This document shows, piece by piece, positions 47,107 through 54,838 of a stretch of 64,000 bases of DNA. Source of the DNA: a virus; IMG/VR virus record IMGVR_UViG_3300009164_000038, positions 124,001 to 188,000 of that record; one strand, given 5' to 3'. The notes beneath the pieces are model-generated. The model saw only the letters and a list, made by a program, of their open reading frames with translations, ran no database searches and was not told where the DNA came from. Within the stretch, counting starts at the first letter, position 1. Every line of letters starts with the position of its first letter. Made by a program: the position numbers and the translations under genes.

Positions 47107-50100
47107 ATGGCATTAGTATCACCAGGCTTAGAAATCTCGATTATTGACGAGAGCGCATACCTACCCACCGGAGTAGGCACAATACCTTTTGTAGTTTTTG
47201 CTACAGCTGAAAATAAAACACTCAGCGGCAAAATTGCACCAGGAACTTTAAAAAGTAATGCAGGAAAATTATACGGTATTAGCAGTCAACGCGAATTAGC
47301 GAATACATTTGGATATCCTATTTTCCGCAGAAGCACCGCGGATACTGCGTTACACGGACATGAGTTAAATGAATATGGAGTTATGGCAGCATACAGTGCT
47401 ATGGGCTTGGGAAACCGTGTCTGGGCAATGCGTGCCGATATTGACCTTAACGCTTTAGTAGGAACTTCGATTCGTCCGCAGGGCGAAAGTGCAGACGGCA
47501 CAGTTTGGTTAGACACTTCTACTAGTAACTTTGGTATTTGGGAATATATAGCAGATAACGATACATTTGAAGCAAAAACTCCAATTTTAATTACTTCTTC
47601 GACACAAACAGTATCGGCATCAATTGTTCCAAAATCATCAATTGGAACAATTGGTTCATATGCAGTTGATGTATTTTCAAATAATAATTATATATTTTAT
47701 AAAGCTGCTGACAACACATGGAAACAAGTAGGAAGTTCTGCGTGGGCAGATACGGTACCTGTGGTCACAAGCACTACCTCGACGGTTGATATTCCTAAGG
47801 GAAGCAGAGTAAAAATTAATTTTGATGGCAACGGCGACGAAATTATCTTTAGCGCCCATATTACTACTATGTCGGATCTTAGAGATTTCATTAATTCTGA
47901 AGTTCTTACTTGGTCTGGCAATACTTCTATTACAGCAAGCCTTGTGAGTGGACGATTAGCATTATATGCTAGAGTTGGAACAACTGCCGCGTCTACATCT
48001 AACGATGGTAACAGTGTTGGTGTTATCACCATTGATGATTCGACCATTGCAAATGTTAACTCTACTCAATTGGTTGTTGGTGTAAGATACAAAATTCTTA
48101 CACCTGGCGCCCAAGATTGGACAGTATGTGGAGCGGCTGATAGTGCTGCAACTACTGAATTTGTAGCAACTAATGTTGGGACAGATACAGGAGCAATTGC
48201 ACAACCACTGGTCTTAAACAATTTAAGTTCAATTGGTATTGACTCATATACATACGGTCGTGCAACAGTTGAGTATGCAACATTTGCGCAAGTTCCGGAA
48301 TGGACTGTATTTGATCCTATTGCTCGTCCTAGTAAGAGTGTATGGATTAAAACATCTCAACAAGGCAATGGTGCTAATTTTACTATTAAAAAATATAGCT
48401 CTGCTTCGGAATCATGGAAATCGGTTATAGCACCTTTACAGCCTAGTGCATATTCAGTATTAGCTACTCTGGACCGTATTGGTGGCGGCGTTAATATTGC
48501 AGCCGGTACATTCTTTGTTAAGACCGATTCGCAAAATAACGGTCTTGGTAGTTATACCATTTATACACTAAGTAAAAAAGGTGCAACTAAAGTTACAGGA
48601 TCTACTATCCCAGGAGCACTTGCTTTTACAAGTGGTCATACATTTGACATGATAGTATCTGTGACCGGTAGCGAAACACCTAGTACATATTCATGTACTT
48701 TACCTGGTGCTTCTCCTAGTGATTTTGTTGCGTCTATTTTAGCAGCAGGCAACGATGATGTTTCGGCAACAGTTGAAGCAAATGGTGCAATTTCTATTAC
48801 ACATCGTGCTGGTGGTATTATTAGTTTAGTAAACACCACAGGCGGCGGCAATCCAATATCAACAGCTGGATTTACAACTTCAACAGAAGGTGTAGTTTCT
48901 AATATTGTATCTAGTACAATTAATTTAACAAATTGGAGACCTGCTGTTTATACATTCAGTTCAACTGAACCATCTACTGCACCTGCAAATGGTACATATT
49001 GGTATTATGATGATGCAACTGCGGTTGATATAATGATTTGTGGATCGGACGGATGGAAAGGTTATCAAAATGTAGTTCGCGATGGTCGCGGTTACGATTT
49101 AACAGCAACCGATCCTAATGGGGTTATCGTAACTCCATCAAAACCAACTTCACAAAGTAATAATGCAGGATTGGCTCCTGGCGACTTATGGTTGGATACT
49201 GGTGATTTAGAAAATTATCCAAAATTGAATAGATATAACGGATCGACTTGGGTCGCAATTGACAAAACCGATCATACAAGTTCAAACGGTATAATCTTTG
49301 GAGATGCACGTTGGGACGATGCTGGTACAGCTGACACTGTAACTGGTACTCTACCAACTACAAAATCATTGTTAACTTCAAATTATACCGACTTAGATGC
49401 ACCAGATTACAGATTATATCCACGTGGTACCTTATTGTTTAATACAAGACGCGGTGGGTATATTGTTAAAAAGTTTGTCCAAGACTACTTTAATACAAAT
49501 TCATTTAATGTCACAGAAGGTGATTTACCGGATGTAACATCAACTTGGGTATCTCAAATTAGTCTAAACGAAGATGGTTCTCCAATGATGGGTCACAAAG
49601 CACAACGTAGCGTTGTGGTTGCAGCATTGAAGGCAGCAGTTGACGGTAGTAATGATCTTAGAGAAGAAGCATACGGATACAATCTGTTAACATGCCCGGG
49701 TTATCCTGAGTTGATTGTTAACTTAGTATCATTAAATAACGATCGTGCTAATACTGGTTTCGTTATTGGTGACACTCCAATGACATTGGCAGCTAATCTA
49801 AATGATATCACCAAGTACGATGCAGCACAAACAACAGCAGATCCGTACTTGGGTGTGTACTATCCTAGCGCATTGAGCACTGATTTGTCAGGCAATGAAA
49901 TAGCGGTGCCCGCAAGTCACATGATGCTACGTACATTCTTGCATAGTGATAATTTAAGCTATCAATGGTTTGCACCAGCTGGTACACGCCGCGGTTTAGT
50001 GGATAATGTTACTGCAATTGGTTATCTTGATGCAACAAGTGGATTGTTTATTCGTGCAGGTATTAGTACTCAGTTAAGAGATACTTTATACGAAAAGAGA

Positions 50101-50514
50101 CTCAACCCTATTACACAATTACAAGGCGCCGGCATTGTAGCATATGGTCAAAAGACTCGTGCTCCATCTGTTGGTGGCGGTGGTAGCGCAATGGATCGTG
50201 TTAATGTGGCACGTTTAGTTAACTACTTACGTACAGTATTGCGCGGTGTTGCTAATAGTTTCTTGTTTGAACCAAATGATAAAATTGTACGCGATCAAGT
50301 TAAGCAATTAGTTGAAAGTGTTCTAAATGATTTAATTGGAAAACGTGGATTGTATGACTACTTAGTAGTATGCGATACAAGCAATAATACAGCAGATCGT
50401 ATTGCTCGTAATGAGTTGTATGTTGATGTTGCAATTGAACCAATGAAGGATGTTGAGTTTATTTATATTCCAATTAGACTTAAAAATCCTGGATCAATCA
50501 GTGGATTGAAGTAA
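47107..50514 (+). CDS. gp18: Contractile tail sheath protein gp18-like (1135 aa)
   Basis: N-terminus MALVSPGLEISIIDESAYLP and C-terminal block (about residues 970-1135: TRRGLVDNVTAIGYLD, RAGISTQLRDTLYEKRLNPI, RTVLRGVANSFLFEPND, FIYIPIRLKNPG) are typical of T4-like sheaths. T4 gp18 is 659 aa; the excess is in the middle and includes short fibre-like modules: TVWLDTSTSNFGIWEYI, a module near residues 324-366 (RYKILTPGAQDWTVCGAA), and GDLWLDTGD...NRYNGSTWV. Sheath inserts are usually on the outside of the tail. Subunits contract to drive the tube through the envelope. AAAGGA serves the start; a clear terminator follows the stop. Confidence 0.9.
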   Translation: MALVSPGLEISIIDESAYLPTGVGTIPFVVFATAENKTLSGKIAPGTLKSNAGKLYGISSQRELANTFGYPIFRRSTADTALHGHELNEYGVMAAYSAMGLGNRVWAMRADIDLNALVGTSIRPQGESADGTVWLDTSTSNFGIWEYIADNDTFEAKTPILITSSTQTVSASIVPKSSIGTIGSYAVDVFSNNNYIFYKAADNTWKQVGSSAWADTVPVVTSTTSTVDIPKGSRVKINFDGNGDEIIFSAHITTMSDLRDFINSEVLTWSGNTSITASLVSGRLALYARVGTTAASTSNDGNSVGVITIDDSTIANVNSTQLVVGVRYKILTPGAQDWTVCGAADSAATTEFVATNVGTDTGAIAQPLVLNNLSSIGIDSYTYGRATVEYATFAQVPEWTVFDPIARPSKSVWIKTSQQGNGANFTIKKYSSASESWKSVIAPLQPSAYSVLATLDRIGGGVNIAAGTFFVKTDSQNNGLGSYTIYTLSKKGATKVTGSTIPGALAFTSGHTFDMIVSVTGSETPSTYSCTLPGASPSDFVASILAAGNDDVSATVEANGAISITHRAGGIISLVNTTGGGNPISTAGFTTSTEGVVSNIVSSTINLTNWRPAVYTFSSTEPSTAPANGTYWYYDDATAVDIMICGSDGWKGYQNVVRDGRGYDLTATDPNGVIVTPSKPTSQSNNAGLAPGDLWLDTGDLENYPKLNRYNGSTWVAIDKTDHTSSNGIIFGDARWDDAGTADTVTGTLPTTKSLLTSNYTDLDAPDYRLYPRGTLLFNTRRGGYIVKKFVQDYFNTNSFNVTEGDLPDVTSTWVSQISLNEDGSPMMGHKAQRSVVVAALKAAVDGSNDLREEAYGYNLLTCPGYPELIVNLVSLNNDRANTGFVIGDTPMTLAANLNDITKYDAAQTTADPYLGVYYPSALSTDLSGNEIAVPASHMMLRTFLHSDNLSYQWFAPAGTRRGLVDNVTAIGYLDATSGLFIRAGISTQLRDTLYEKRLNPITQLQGAGIVAYGQKTRAPSVGGGGSAMDRVNVARLVNYLRTVLRGVANSFLFEPNDKIVRDQVKQLVESVLNDLIGKRGLYDYLVVCDTSNNTADRIARNELYVDVAIEPMKDVEFIYIPIRLKNPGSISGLK

Positions 50515-50523
50515 TATTTTAAT

Positions 50524-50552
50524 CAAAACAGGTGTATAATGCACCTGTTTTG
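50524..50552 (+). terminator. Intrinsic terminator after tail sheath
   Basis: Perfect 11-bp inverted repeat CAAAACAGGTG / CACCTGTTTTG with a 7-nt loop (TATAATG), 10 bp after the gp18 stop. The T-run is short (TTTT), so efficiency is uncertain. The rest of the 140-bp gap holds the late box for gp19. Confidence 0.75.
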
Positions 50553-50621
50553 TAAATTTAATTATTTCATTAAAGCTAGTGTTAATGGCATTTTTAACCA
50601 AAAGTTTTTTGTTCGAAATGT

Positions 50622-50629
50622 CATAAATA
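50622..50629 (+). promoter_or_regulatory. T4-late-like box CATAAATA for tail tube
   Basis: Lies 25 nt before the gp19 ATG with TTAGGAGAA between. Confidence 0.55.
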
Positions 50630-50654
50630 TTTTTATAAGAATTAGGAGAATAGT

Positions 50655-51278
50655 ATGTCGGTTGCATCGCTTACAAGATTTACAGTACCATTAAACACTA
50701 GTAGCAGTTCTAGTACACAGGGCCTATTAATGCCCAAATTGCAATATCGTTTTAGAGTTAGCTTTGAAAGTTTTGGAGTTAGTCCAGAAAAAGTAGAGTT
50801 AACTAAACAAGTAATGTCATTTGCTAGACCATCGGTTAGCTTCGGCGACATTGATGTTCATGTTTACAACAGCTTGGTTAGATTAGCAGGTAAACCAACC
50901 TGGGCAGACACATCGGTTACATTACGTGATGATGCAGCTGGCAATGTCAGCAGATTAGTCGGCGAACAGTTGCAAAAGCAATTCGACTTTATGGAGCAAA
51001 GTTCTGCTGCAAGCGGTAGTGATTATAAATTTATCACTCGTTTAGAAATGCTAGACGGTGGTAACGGAGCAGACGAACCGGCAGTATTAGAAACTTGGGA
51101 ACTATATGGTTGTTTCATACATGAAGCAAACTACCAAGAAGTTAACTATGCCAATAACGAAGTTGTACAAATTCAATTGGGTATACGCTTTGATAATGCA
51201 TTGCAAGAATCTGGTGAAGGTGTTGGTACACCAGTTGGACGAAACCAAGGTGATATGATTACTGGTGTATCTGCTTAA
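50655..51278 (+). CDS. gp19: Tail tube protein gp19-like (207 aa)
   Basis: Segments LMPKLQYRFRVSFESFG, ELTKQVMSFARPSVSFGDI, WADTSVTLRDDAAGNVSRLV and EVVQIQLGIRFDNALQ match the T4-like tail tube family; T4 gp19 is 163 aa, so this is slightly longer. The tube forms the inner channel of the contractile tail. Placement directly after the sheath is the conserved gp18-gp19 order. TTAGGAG ribosome site, own late box upstream and a strong terminator after it point to separate high expression. Confidence 0.85.
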   Translation: MSVASLTRFTVPLNTSSSSSTQGLLMPKLQYRFRVSFESFGVSPEKVELTKQVMSFARPSVSFGDIDVHVYNSLVRLAGKPTWADTSVTLRDDAAGNVSRLVGEQLQKQFDFMEQSSAASGSDYKFITRLEMLDGGNGADEPAVLETWELYGCFIHEANYQEVNYANNEVVQIQLGIRFDNALQESGEGVGTPVGRNQGDMITGVSA

Positions 51279-51296
51279 AAGTAATACTAAAGTAAC

Positions 51297-51325
51297 AAAA
51301 AAAGGATCCTTAGGATCCTTTTTTT
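51297..51325 (+). terminator. Strong intrinsic terminator after tail tube
   Basis: Perfect 13-bp stem AAAAAAAGGATCC / GGATCCTTTTTTT, loop TTA, seven T. The symmetric A/T runs would let it work in both directions, but there is no converging gene. Confidence 0.9.
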
Positions 51326-51329
51326 ATGA

Positions 51330-51337
51330 GATAAATA
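51330..51337 (+). promoter_or_regulatory. T4-late-like box GATAAATA
   Basis: Lies 20 nt before the ATG at 51358, immediately after the tube terminator, so it restarts transcription for the next genes. Confidence 0.5.
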
Positions 51338-51357
51338 TTATTAAAATAGGTACATTT

Positions 51358-52881
51358 ATGTCTGCAATATTAAAAGACTATAAACATGCAAGTCAATTGT
51401 ATGTAGGAGATGGATATAGATTACTTCCAAAATTTGGATTTTTATTCCACGTATTCATTGATATAAACACTGGAGCAGGTGGTGGAGATCGGAGCAACCC
51501 TCTTGCAACAGCCGAACTTGGTATGTTGGTAAAATCGGCCGACTTACCAAAATATACAATGGAGACAAAAACTTTTAATACATATAACAGAGCTTCGATT
51601 GTACAAAGTAAAGTAAAATACGATCCTGTTACTATAGTATTCAACGACGATAGTTCTAATGTAGTTAGAAATTTTTGGGAAAAATATTTTAAATATTATT
51701 ATAGAGACAGTGATTATGAATTAACTCAAGACGGGATGGCACAAAAATATAGTAACCAACAGATTACAGATTTTGGTTTATCTCCTGTCAACTCAATGCC
51801 TTTCTTAAAAGCTATTCGAATTTATAGTTTGCATAAAAAACAATTCAGCGAATATATACTAGTTAATCCTGTTATTAAAAGTTTCAGACACGGGCTGCAT
51901 CAACAGGGAGAAAATGAAACTATGAAGCATGAAATGACTGTTGAGTACGAAGCAGTTATATATCAATCTGGCACCACACGCATTGGCGACACCCCTAAAG
52001 GAATTGCAACATTACACTACGATACAACATCTAGTCCTATTAGAAGTAAAACTGGTTATAGAGTTCCTAGTGGAAACAGTCTGTTTAATTCATTCATACC
52101 AAGAGCAACTAATTCGGGTATATTTGGTAATAATATGTTTGCTAGTATGGTAGGATTAAACGCATTGAGAAGCGGATCATTAAAGAATGCATTACCCAAT
52201 GATTTAAACACTGCTGTAACTCGTGCATTGAGACAGGGAAATCCTAACATTAATACTTTTATACCTAGTATATTAAATAGTAATGGTATGATATCAACAC
52301 CGTTTGGTGGAATAAATGTAAAAAATAGTATAATAAAACTAATTAATGGGCAAAATCCGTTACCAACCGAAGTTGATTTAAAGCGCGGATTAAAATCAAT
52401 TGTAGGAGGGCAGTTGAATAGTTTTACAAGAGTGTTTCCTAGAAATAGTATTGGTAGAGCATTGGCACAAATAGCCGTGACAAAAACAATGAAAATAGTA
52501 AACGATGAATTGTTTAAAAGAGCATCATCAAATCAGAGACGTGTAAATGTACCAGCACAAAAAAGATCAATGGATAGTAGAATTTCATCATTAACAGGAC
52601 AGCAAAAAAACGTAAGCGATGCTGCCGCTAGAGCTGATTCACAATTAAAAAACTCAACCGCATCATTGGCAGCACTTAGTTCAAAACTTGCAGCGGCAAA
52701 CGCATTACCAGATACAAATCCAACTAAAGCAACATTATTGGCACAACTAGAAAGAAATATAAAATTACAAACCAACATTAAAGACAAAGCCACCGCAGAA
52801 AAAACAAAAAAAACAGACGAGTTAGTCAAAGTTACGCAACAACTTGCGGCAGCAAAAGCAGAAAAAGATTTAATCAAATAA
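51358..52881 (+). CDS. Tail-tube-like baseplate protein, gp54-type (507 aa)
   Basis: ATG at 51358 (MSAILKDYKHASQLY) is chosen because upstream frame sequence runs through the terminator and late box. The N-terminal half (about 1-235) has a tube-fold signature: KFGFLFHVFIDINTG, LVKSADLPKYTMETKTFNTYNR, YDPVTIVFNDDSSNVVRNFW, EMTVEYEAVIYQSG. The middle is linker-like; the last 100 residues are Ala/Lys/Gln-rich with coiled-coil potential. Family knowledge: T4 gp54 is a gp19 paralogue that starts the tube on the baseplate. Inference: gp54 equivalent or tube paralogue; the long C-terminal extension is atypical. Confidence 0.65.
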   Translation: MSAILKDYKHASQLYVGDGYRLLPKFGFLFHVFIDINTGAGGGDRSNPLATAELGMLVKSADLPKYTMETKTFNTYNRASIVQSKVKYDPVTIVFNDDSSNVVRNFWEKYFKYYYRDSDYELTQDGMAQKYSNQQITDFGLSPVNSMPFLKAIRIYSLHKKQFSEYILVNPVIKSFRHGLHQQGENETMKHEMTVEYEAVIYQSGTTRIGDTPKGIATLHYDTTSSPIRSKTGYRVPSGNSLFNSFIPRATNSGIFGNNMFASMVGLNALRSGSLKNALPNDLNTAVTRALRQGNPNINTFIPSILNSNGMISTPFGGINVKNSIIKLINGQNPLPTEVDLKRGLKSIVGGQLNSFTRVFPRNSIGRALAQIAVTKTMKIVNDELFKRASSNQRRVNVPAQKRSMDSRISSLTGQQKNVSDAAARADSQLKNSTASLAALSSKLAAANALPDTNPTKATLLAQLERNIKLQTNIKDKATAEKTKKTDELVKVTQQLAAAKAEKDLIK

Positions 52882-52885
52882 AAAT

Positions 52886-53251
52886 ATGGCAAATAATTTA
52901 ACCCAATCGGCGTTGTCGGGAAATACAACAACATCGACGTTCTTTAATAATTTCTTCCAACCAGGATTTACAGTATCACAAAATATTGATGATGCTGTAT
53001 TGGGATTCTTTGAACAAATATGTAGTAATAAACAAGCAGCAAAAATTTTAGCTAGTTCGGTTATATACACAAGTATAGCACAACGATTGGATCCAATGGC
53101 TGTGTTATCCGACTTTACTAAAATGGATGATTTTGAACTAAACGCATACATAACAATGTTTTTAAACTTAAATAGAGTAGGAACAAGTTTTTTAGGTGTA
53201 AAAAATTCACCTAGGGTTAGTAAATACGTAAAAAGAATGATACTTCCATGA
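52886..53251 (+). CDS. Conserved small phage protein of unknown function (121 aa)
   Basis: Contains GFTVSQNIDDAVLGFFEQ, KILASSVIYTSIAQRLDPM, LNAYITMFLNLNRVGTSFLG and YVKRMILP; predicted mostly helical. I recall similar proteins beside tail and head-completion genes in aquatic T4-like phages, always of unknown function. Starts 4 nt after the gp54-like gene and overlaps the gp4 start by 4 bases (ATGA), so translation is coupled. Inference: baseplate or virion assembly factor. Confidence 0.75.
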   Translation: MANNLTQSALSGNTTTSTFFNNFFQPGFTVSQNIDDAVLGFFEQICSNKQAAKILASSVIYTSIAQRLDPMAVLSDFTKMDDFELNAYITMFLNLNRVGTSFLGVKNSPRVSKYVKRMILP

Positions 53252-53679
53252 GCAAATATGCGCAAGGTAAGTACCAAATAAAAAATATAGAAAAATACAT
53301 AGGAAAGAAAACTCCTACTTATCGTAGTTCGTGGGAGTTTTCTTTTTGTACATTCTGTGATAACAATCCTGCGGTAATACAATGGGCAAGTGAACCATTT
53401 ATGATTCCTTATAGAAATCCGTTAACAGGAAAAAATACTATCTATGTACCAGACTTTCTAATGATTTATGTAGACAAGTCGCAGAAAAAACATGCCGAGG
53501 TGGTCGAAGTTAAACCAATGAAGGAAACTAACTTTGAGAGTGCTAAAAGTGTTAGAGATAAGGCAGCAGTTGCATTAAACATGGCCAAGTGGGCTGCTGC
53601 CCGTGCATTTTGCGCTAATAGTGGAATGGTATTTCGTATTGTAACAGAACACGACATTTACACCGGTACCCGACGTTAA
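53248..53679 (+). CDS. gp4: Head completion nuclease-like protein gp4 (143 aa)
   Basis: Matches T4 gp4 (150 aa) throughout: YRSSWEFSFCTFCDNNPAVI, SEPFMIPYRNPLTGK, YVPDFLMIYVD and AEVVEVKPMKET. The PD-(D/E)xK-like residues E30, D69, E87 and K89 are present, as in the TnsA-type nuclease fold suggested for this family. Role: finishes filled heads before tail joining, possibly trimming or protecting DNA ends. Overlaps the upstream gene by ATGA. Confidence 0.9.
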   Translation: MSKYAQGKYQIKNIEKYIGKKTPTYRSSWEFSFCTFCDNNPAVIQWASEPFMIPYRNPLTGKNTIYVPDFLMIYVDKSQKKHAEVVEVKPMKETNFESAKSVRDKAAVALNMAKWAAARAFCANSGMVFRIVTEHDIYTGTRR

Positions 53680-53680
53680 A

Positions 53681-53688
53681 AATAAATA
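53681..53688 (+). promoter_or_regulatory. T4-late-like box AATAAATA for terminase small subunit
   Basis: Lies 18 nt before the proposed ATT start, directly after the gp4 stop. Confidence 0.45.
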
Positions 53689-53706
53689 ACAAAAAGGGGA
53701 AATAAA

Positions 53707-54225
53707 ATTACTAAACGTTTAGAAGAACTATTCAATTTGCCTGCCGATGAGCAAATAGAACAACCCGAAATTCATATCAATACTGCAAAATCTATAATTG
53801 ATAACAATCAAGCAGAACTTGTCCGTGCTAATGATATTATTGATAAGATTGATGCAGCATTACCGCAAGTATCAGATTTGGATAGCGCCGACGACGAGTT
53901 AGATGAACTCAGCAATATAGCTAGAGAAAAATTCGAAGACCTAATGAGCTTAGGGATGAACGTTGAAGCCAGGTTTAGCGGCACAATATTACAAACAGCT
54001 GGCGTGCTCTTAGGGCATGCAATTACAGCTAAACAAGCAAAAATTGATAAAAAACTAAGAATGATAGATCTACAATTGAAAAAAATGAGATTAGACCAAG
54101 CATCTGACAGTAAAAATTCTGATCCTAGATTGCCCACAATTGATGGACAAGCTACAGTAATAGATCGTAATCAGTTGTTGGCACAAATTTTAGAATCATC
54201 CAAGGCAGCAAAGTCTGTCAAATGA
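53707..54225 (+). CDS. gp16: Terminase small subunit gp16-like (172 aa), probable AUU start
   Basis: The frame is open from 53686 and the segment from 53707 reads (I/M)TKRLEELFNLPADEQ, a coding-quality N-terminus. The codon at 53707 is ATT; AGGGGA at 53695-53700 lies 6 nt upstream, ideal spacing. The only other option is TTG at 53737, with no ribosome site. The protein is helical: long coiled-coil segments (NTAKSIIDNNQAELVRANDIIDKI in part; LDELSNIAREKFEDLMSLG; KLRMIDLQLKKMRL), with acidic N-terminus, like gp16 rings of T4-like phages. Role: regulates and assembles the packaging motor with gp17. Assigned partly from its place two genes before gp17. Confidence 0.7.
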   Translation: MTKRLEELFNLPADEQIEQPEIHINTAKSIIDNNQAELVRANDIIDKIDAALPQVSDLDSADDELDELSNIAREKFEDLMSLGMNVEARFSGTILQTAGVLLGHAITAKQAKIDKKLRMIDLQLKKMRLDQASDSKNSDPRLPTIDGQATVIDRNQLLAQILESSKAAKSVK

Positions 54226-54233
54226 TATAAATA
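54226..54233 (+). promoter_or_regulatory. T4-late promoter box TATAAATA (exact)
   Basis: Exact match; overlaps the gp16 stop region and lies 21 nt before the next ATG, with AGGA between. Confidence 0.6.
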
Positions 54234-54254
54234 CTCTATATTAGGATCTTTCCA

Positions 54255-54836
54255 ATGAAACCTTTCACCCAATATTTACAAGAAATGAATCGGCTATACG
54301 AGTTTAATATTAAACTTGCTGGCTGTGATTATAACACCGAAATGCAAAGCAAATTAAAAAGTGCTATGGAAATTTATGCTGTCGAAACCGTTGGCAAAGC
54401 AAAGAGCTTGCCAATTCAAGAGCACATAGATTTTCCGGGTCAGGGTGCATGCGAGTGCCATATGATTGATGTAGCACTTAAATATCCTGTTGTAACTGAT
54501 CAGTTACAACAAGTTGTTGCCGAAAAGCTAGGTATCCCCCGTCAGCGTGTTTTAGTAAGAACTAAAAAACAAGCCGAGAACGCAGAGCCAATGCCAGAAC
54601 CAAAAAAAGCTAAAGATGGGTCTGTATTAAGCAACCCCAATTTAGAATCAGACGATGGTGCTCAACTATTGGTTGGTGAAAAACGCAAAGAAAGTATGCT
54701 AAAAGAATTAGAGAGCCGTAAGTATGAATTCGCTGCTGACGCTCCGATGGCTAAATCTTCTGCAATCAATCAAGGCAATACAAGTCCGGTTGGTTCAAAG
54801 CAAAACACAATACCTAACCTACGTAAAGGAAAATAA
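54255..54836 (+). CDS. Conserved phage protein of unknown function (193 aa)
   Basis: Residues 1-105 look folded (YEFNIKLAGCDYNTEMQSKL; PIQEHIDFPGQGACECHMID; KLGIPRQRVLVRTKKQAE); the rest is charged, Pro/Ala-rich and probably disordered. Similar proteins occur near the terminase genes of aquatic T4-like phages to my recollection, without known function. Two bases separate it from the 644-aa gene. Late box and AGGA indicate late expression. Inference: head or packaging-associated. Confidence 0.75.
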   Translation: MKPFTQYLQEMNRLYEFNIKLAGCDYNTEMQSKLKSAMEIYAVETVGKAKSLPIQEHIDFPGQGACECHMIDVALKYPVVTDQLQQVVAEKLGIPRQRVLVRTKKQAENAEPMPEPKKAKDGSVLSNPNLESDDGAQLLVGEKRKESMLKELESRKYEFAADAPMAKSSAINQGNTSPVGSKQNTIPNLRKGK

Positions 54837-54838
54837 TA

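Noticed and set aside
50524-50552. TATAAT in the loop of the sheath terminator as a promoter -10
   Set aside because: No acceptable -35 at 16-18 bp upstream and no extended -10; probably chance within the hairpin loop.
51265-51357. Possible longer N-terminus for the gp54-like protein
   Set aside because: The extension would be translated from the terminator and the late box and overlaps the tail tube gene; ATG at 51358 follows an AGG site and starts the conserved-looking sequence.
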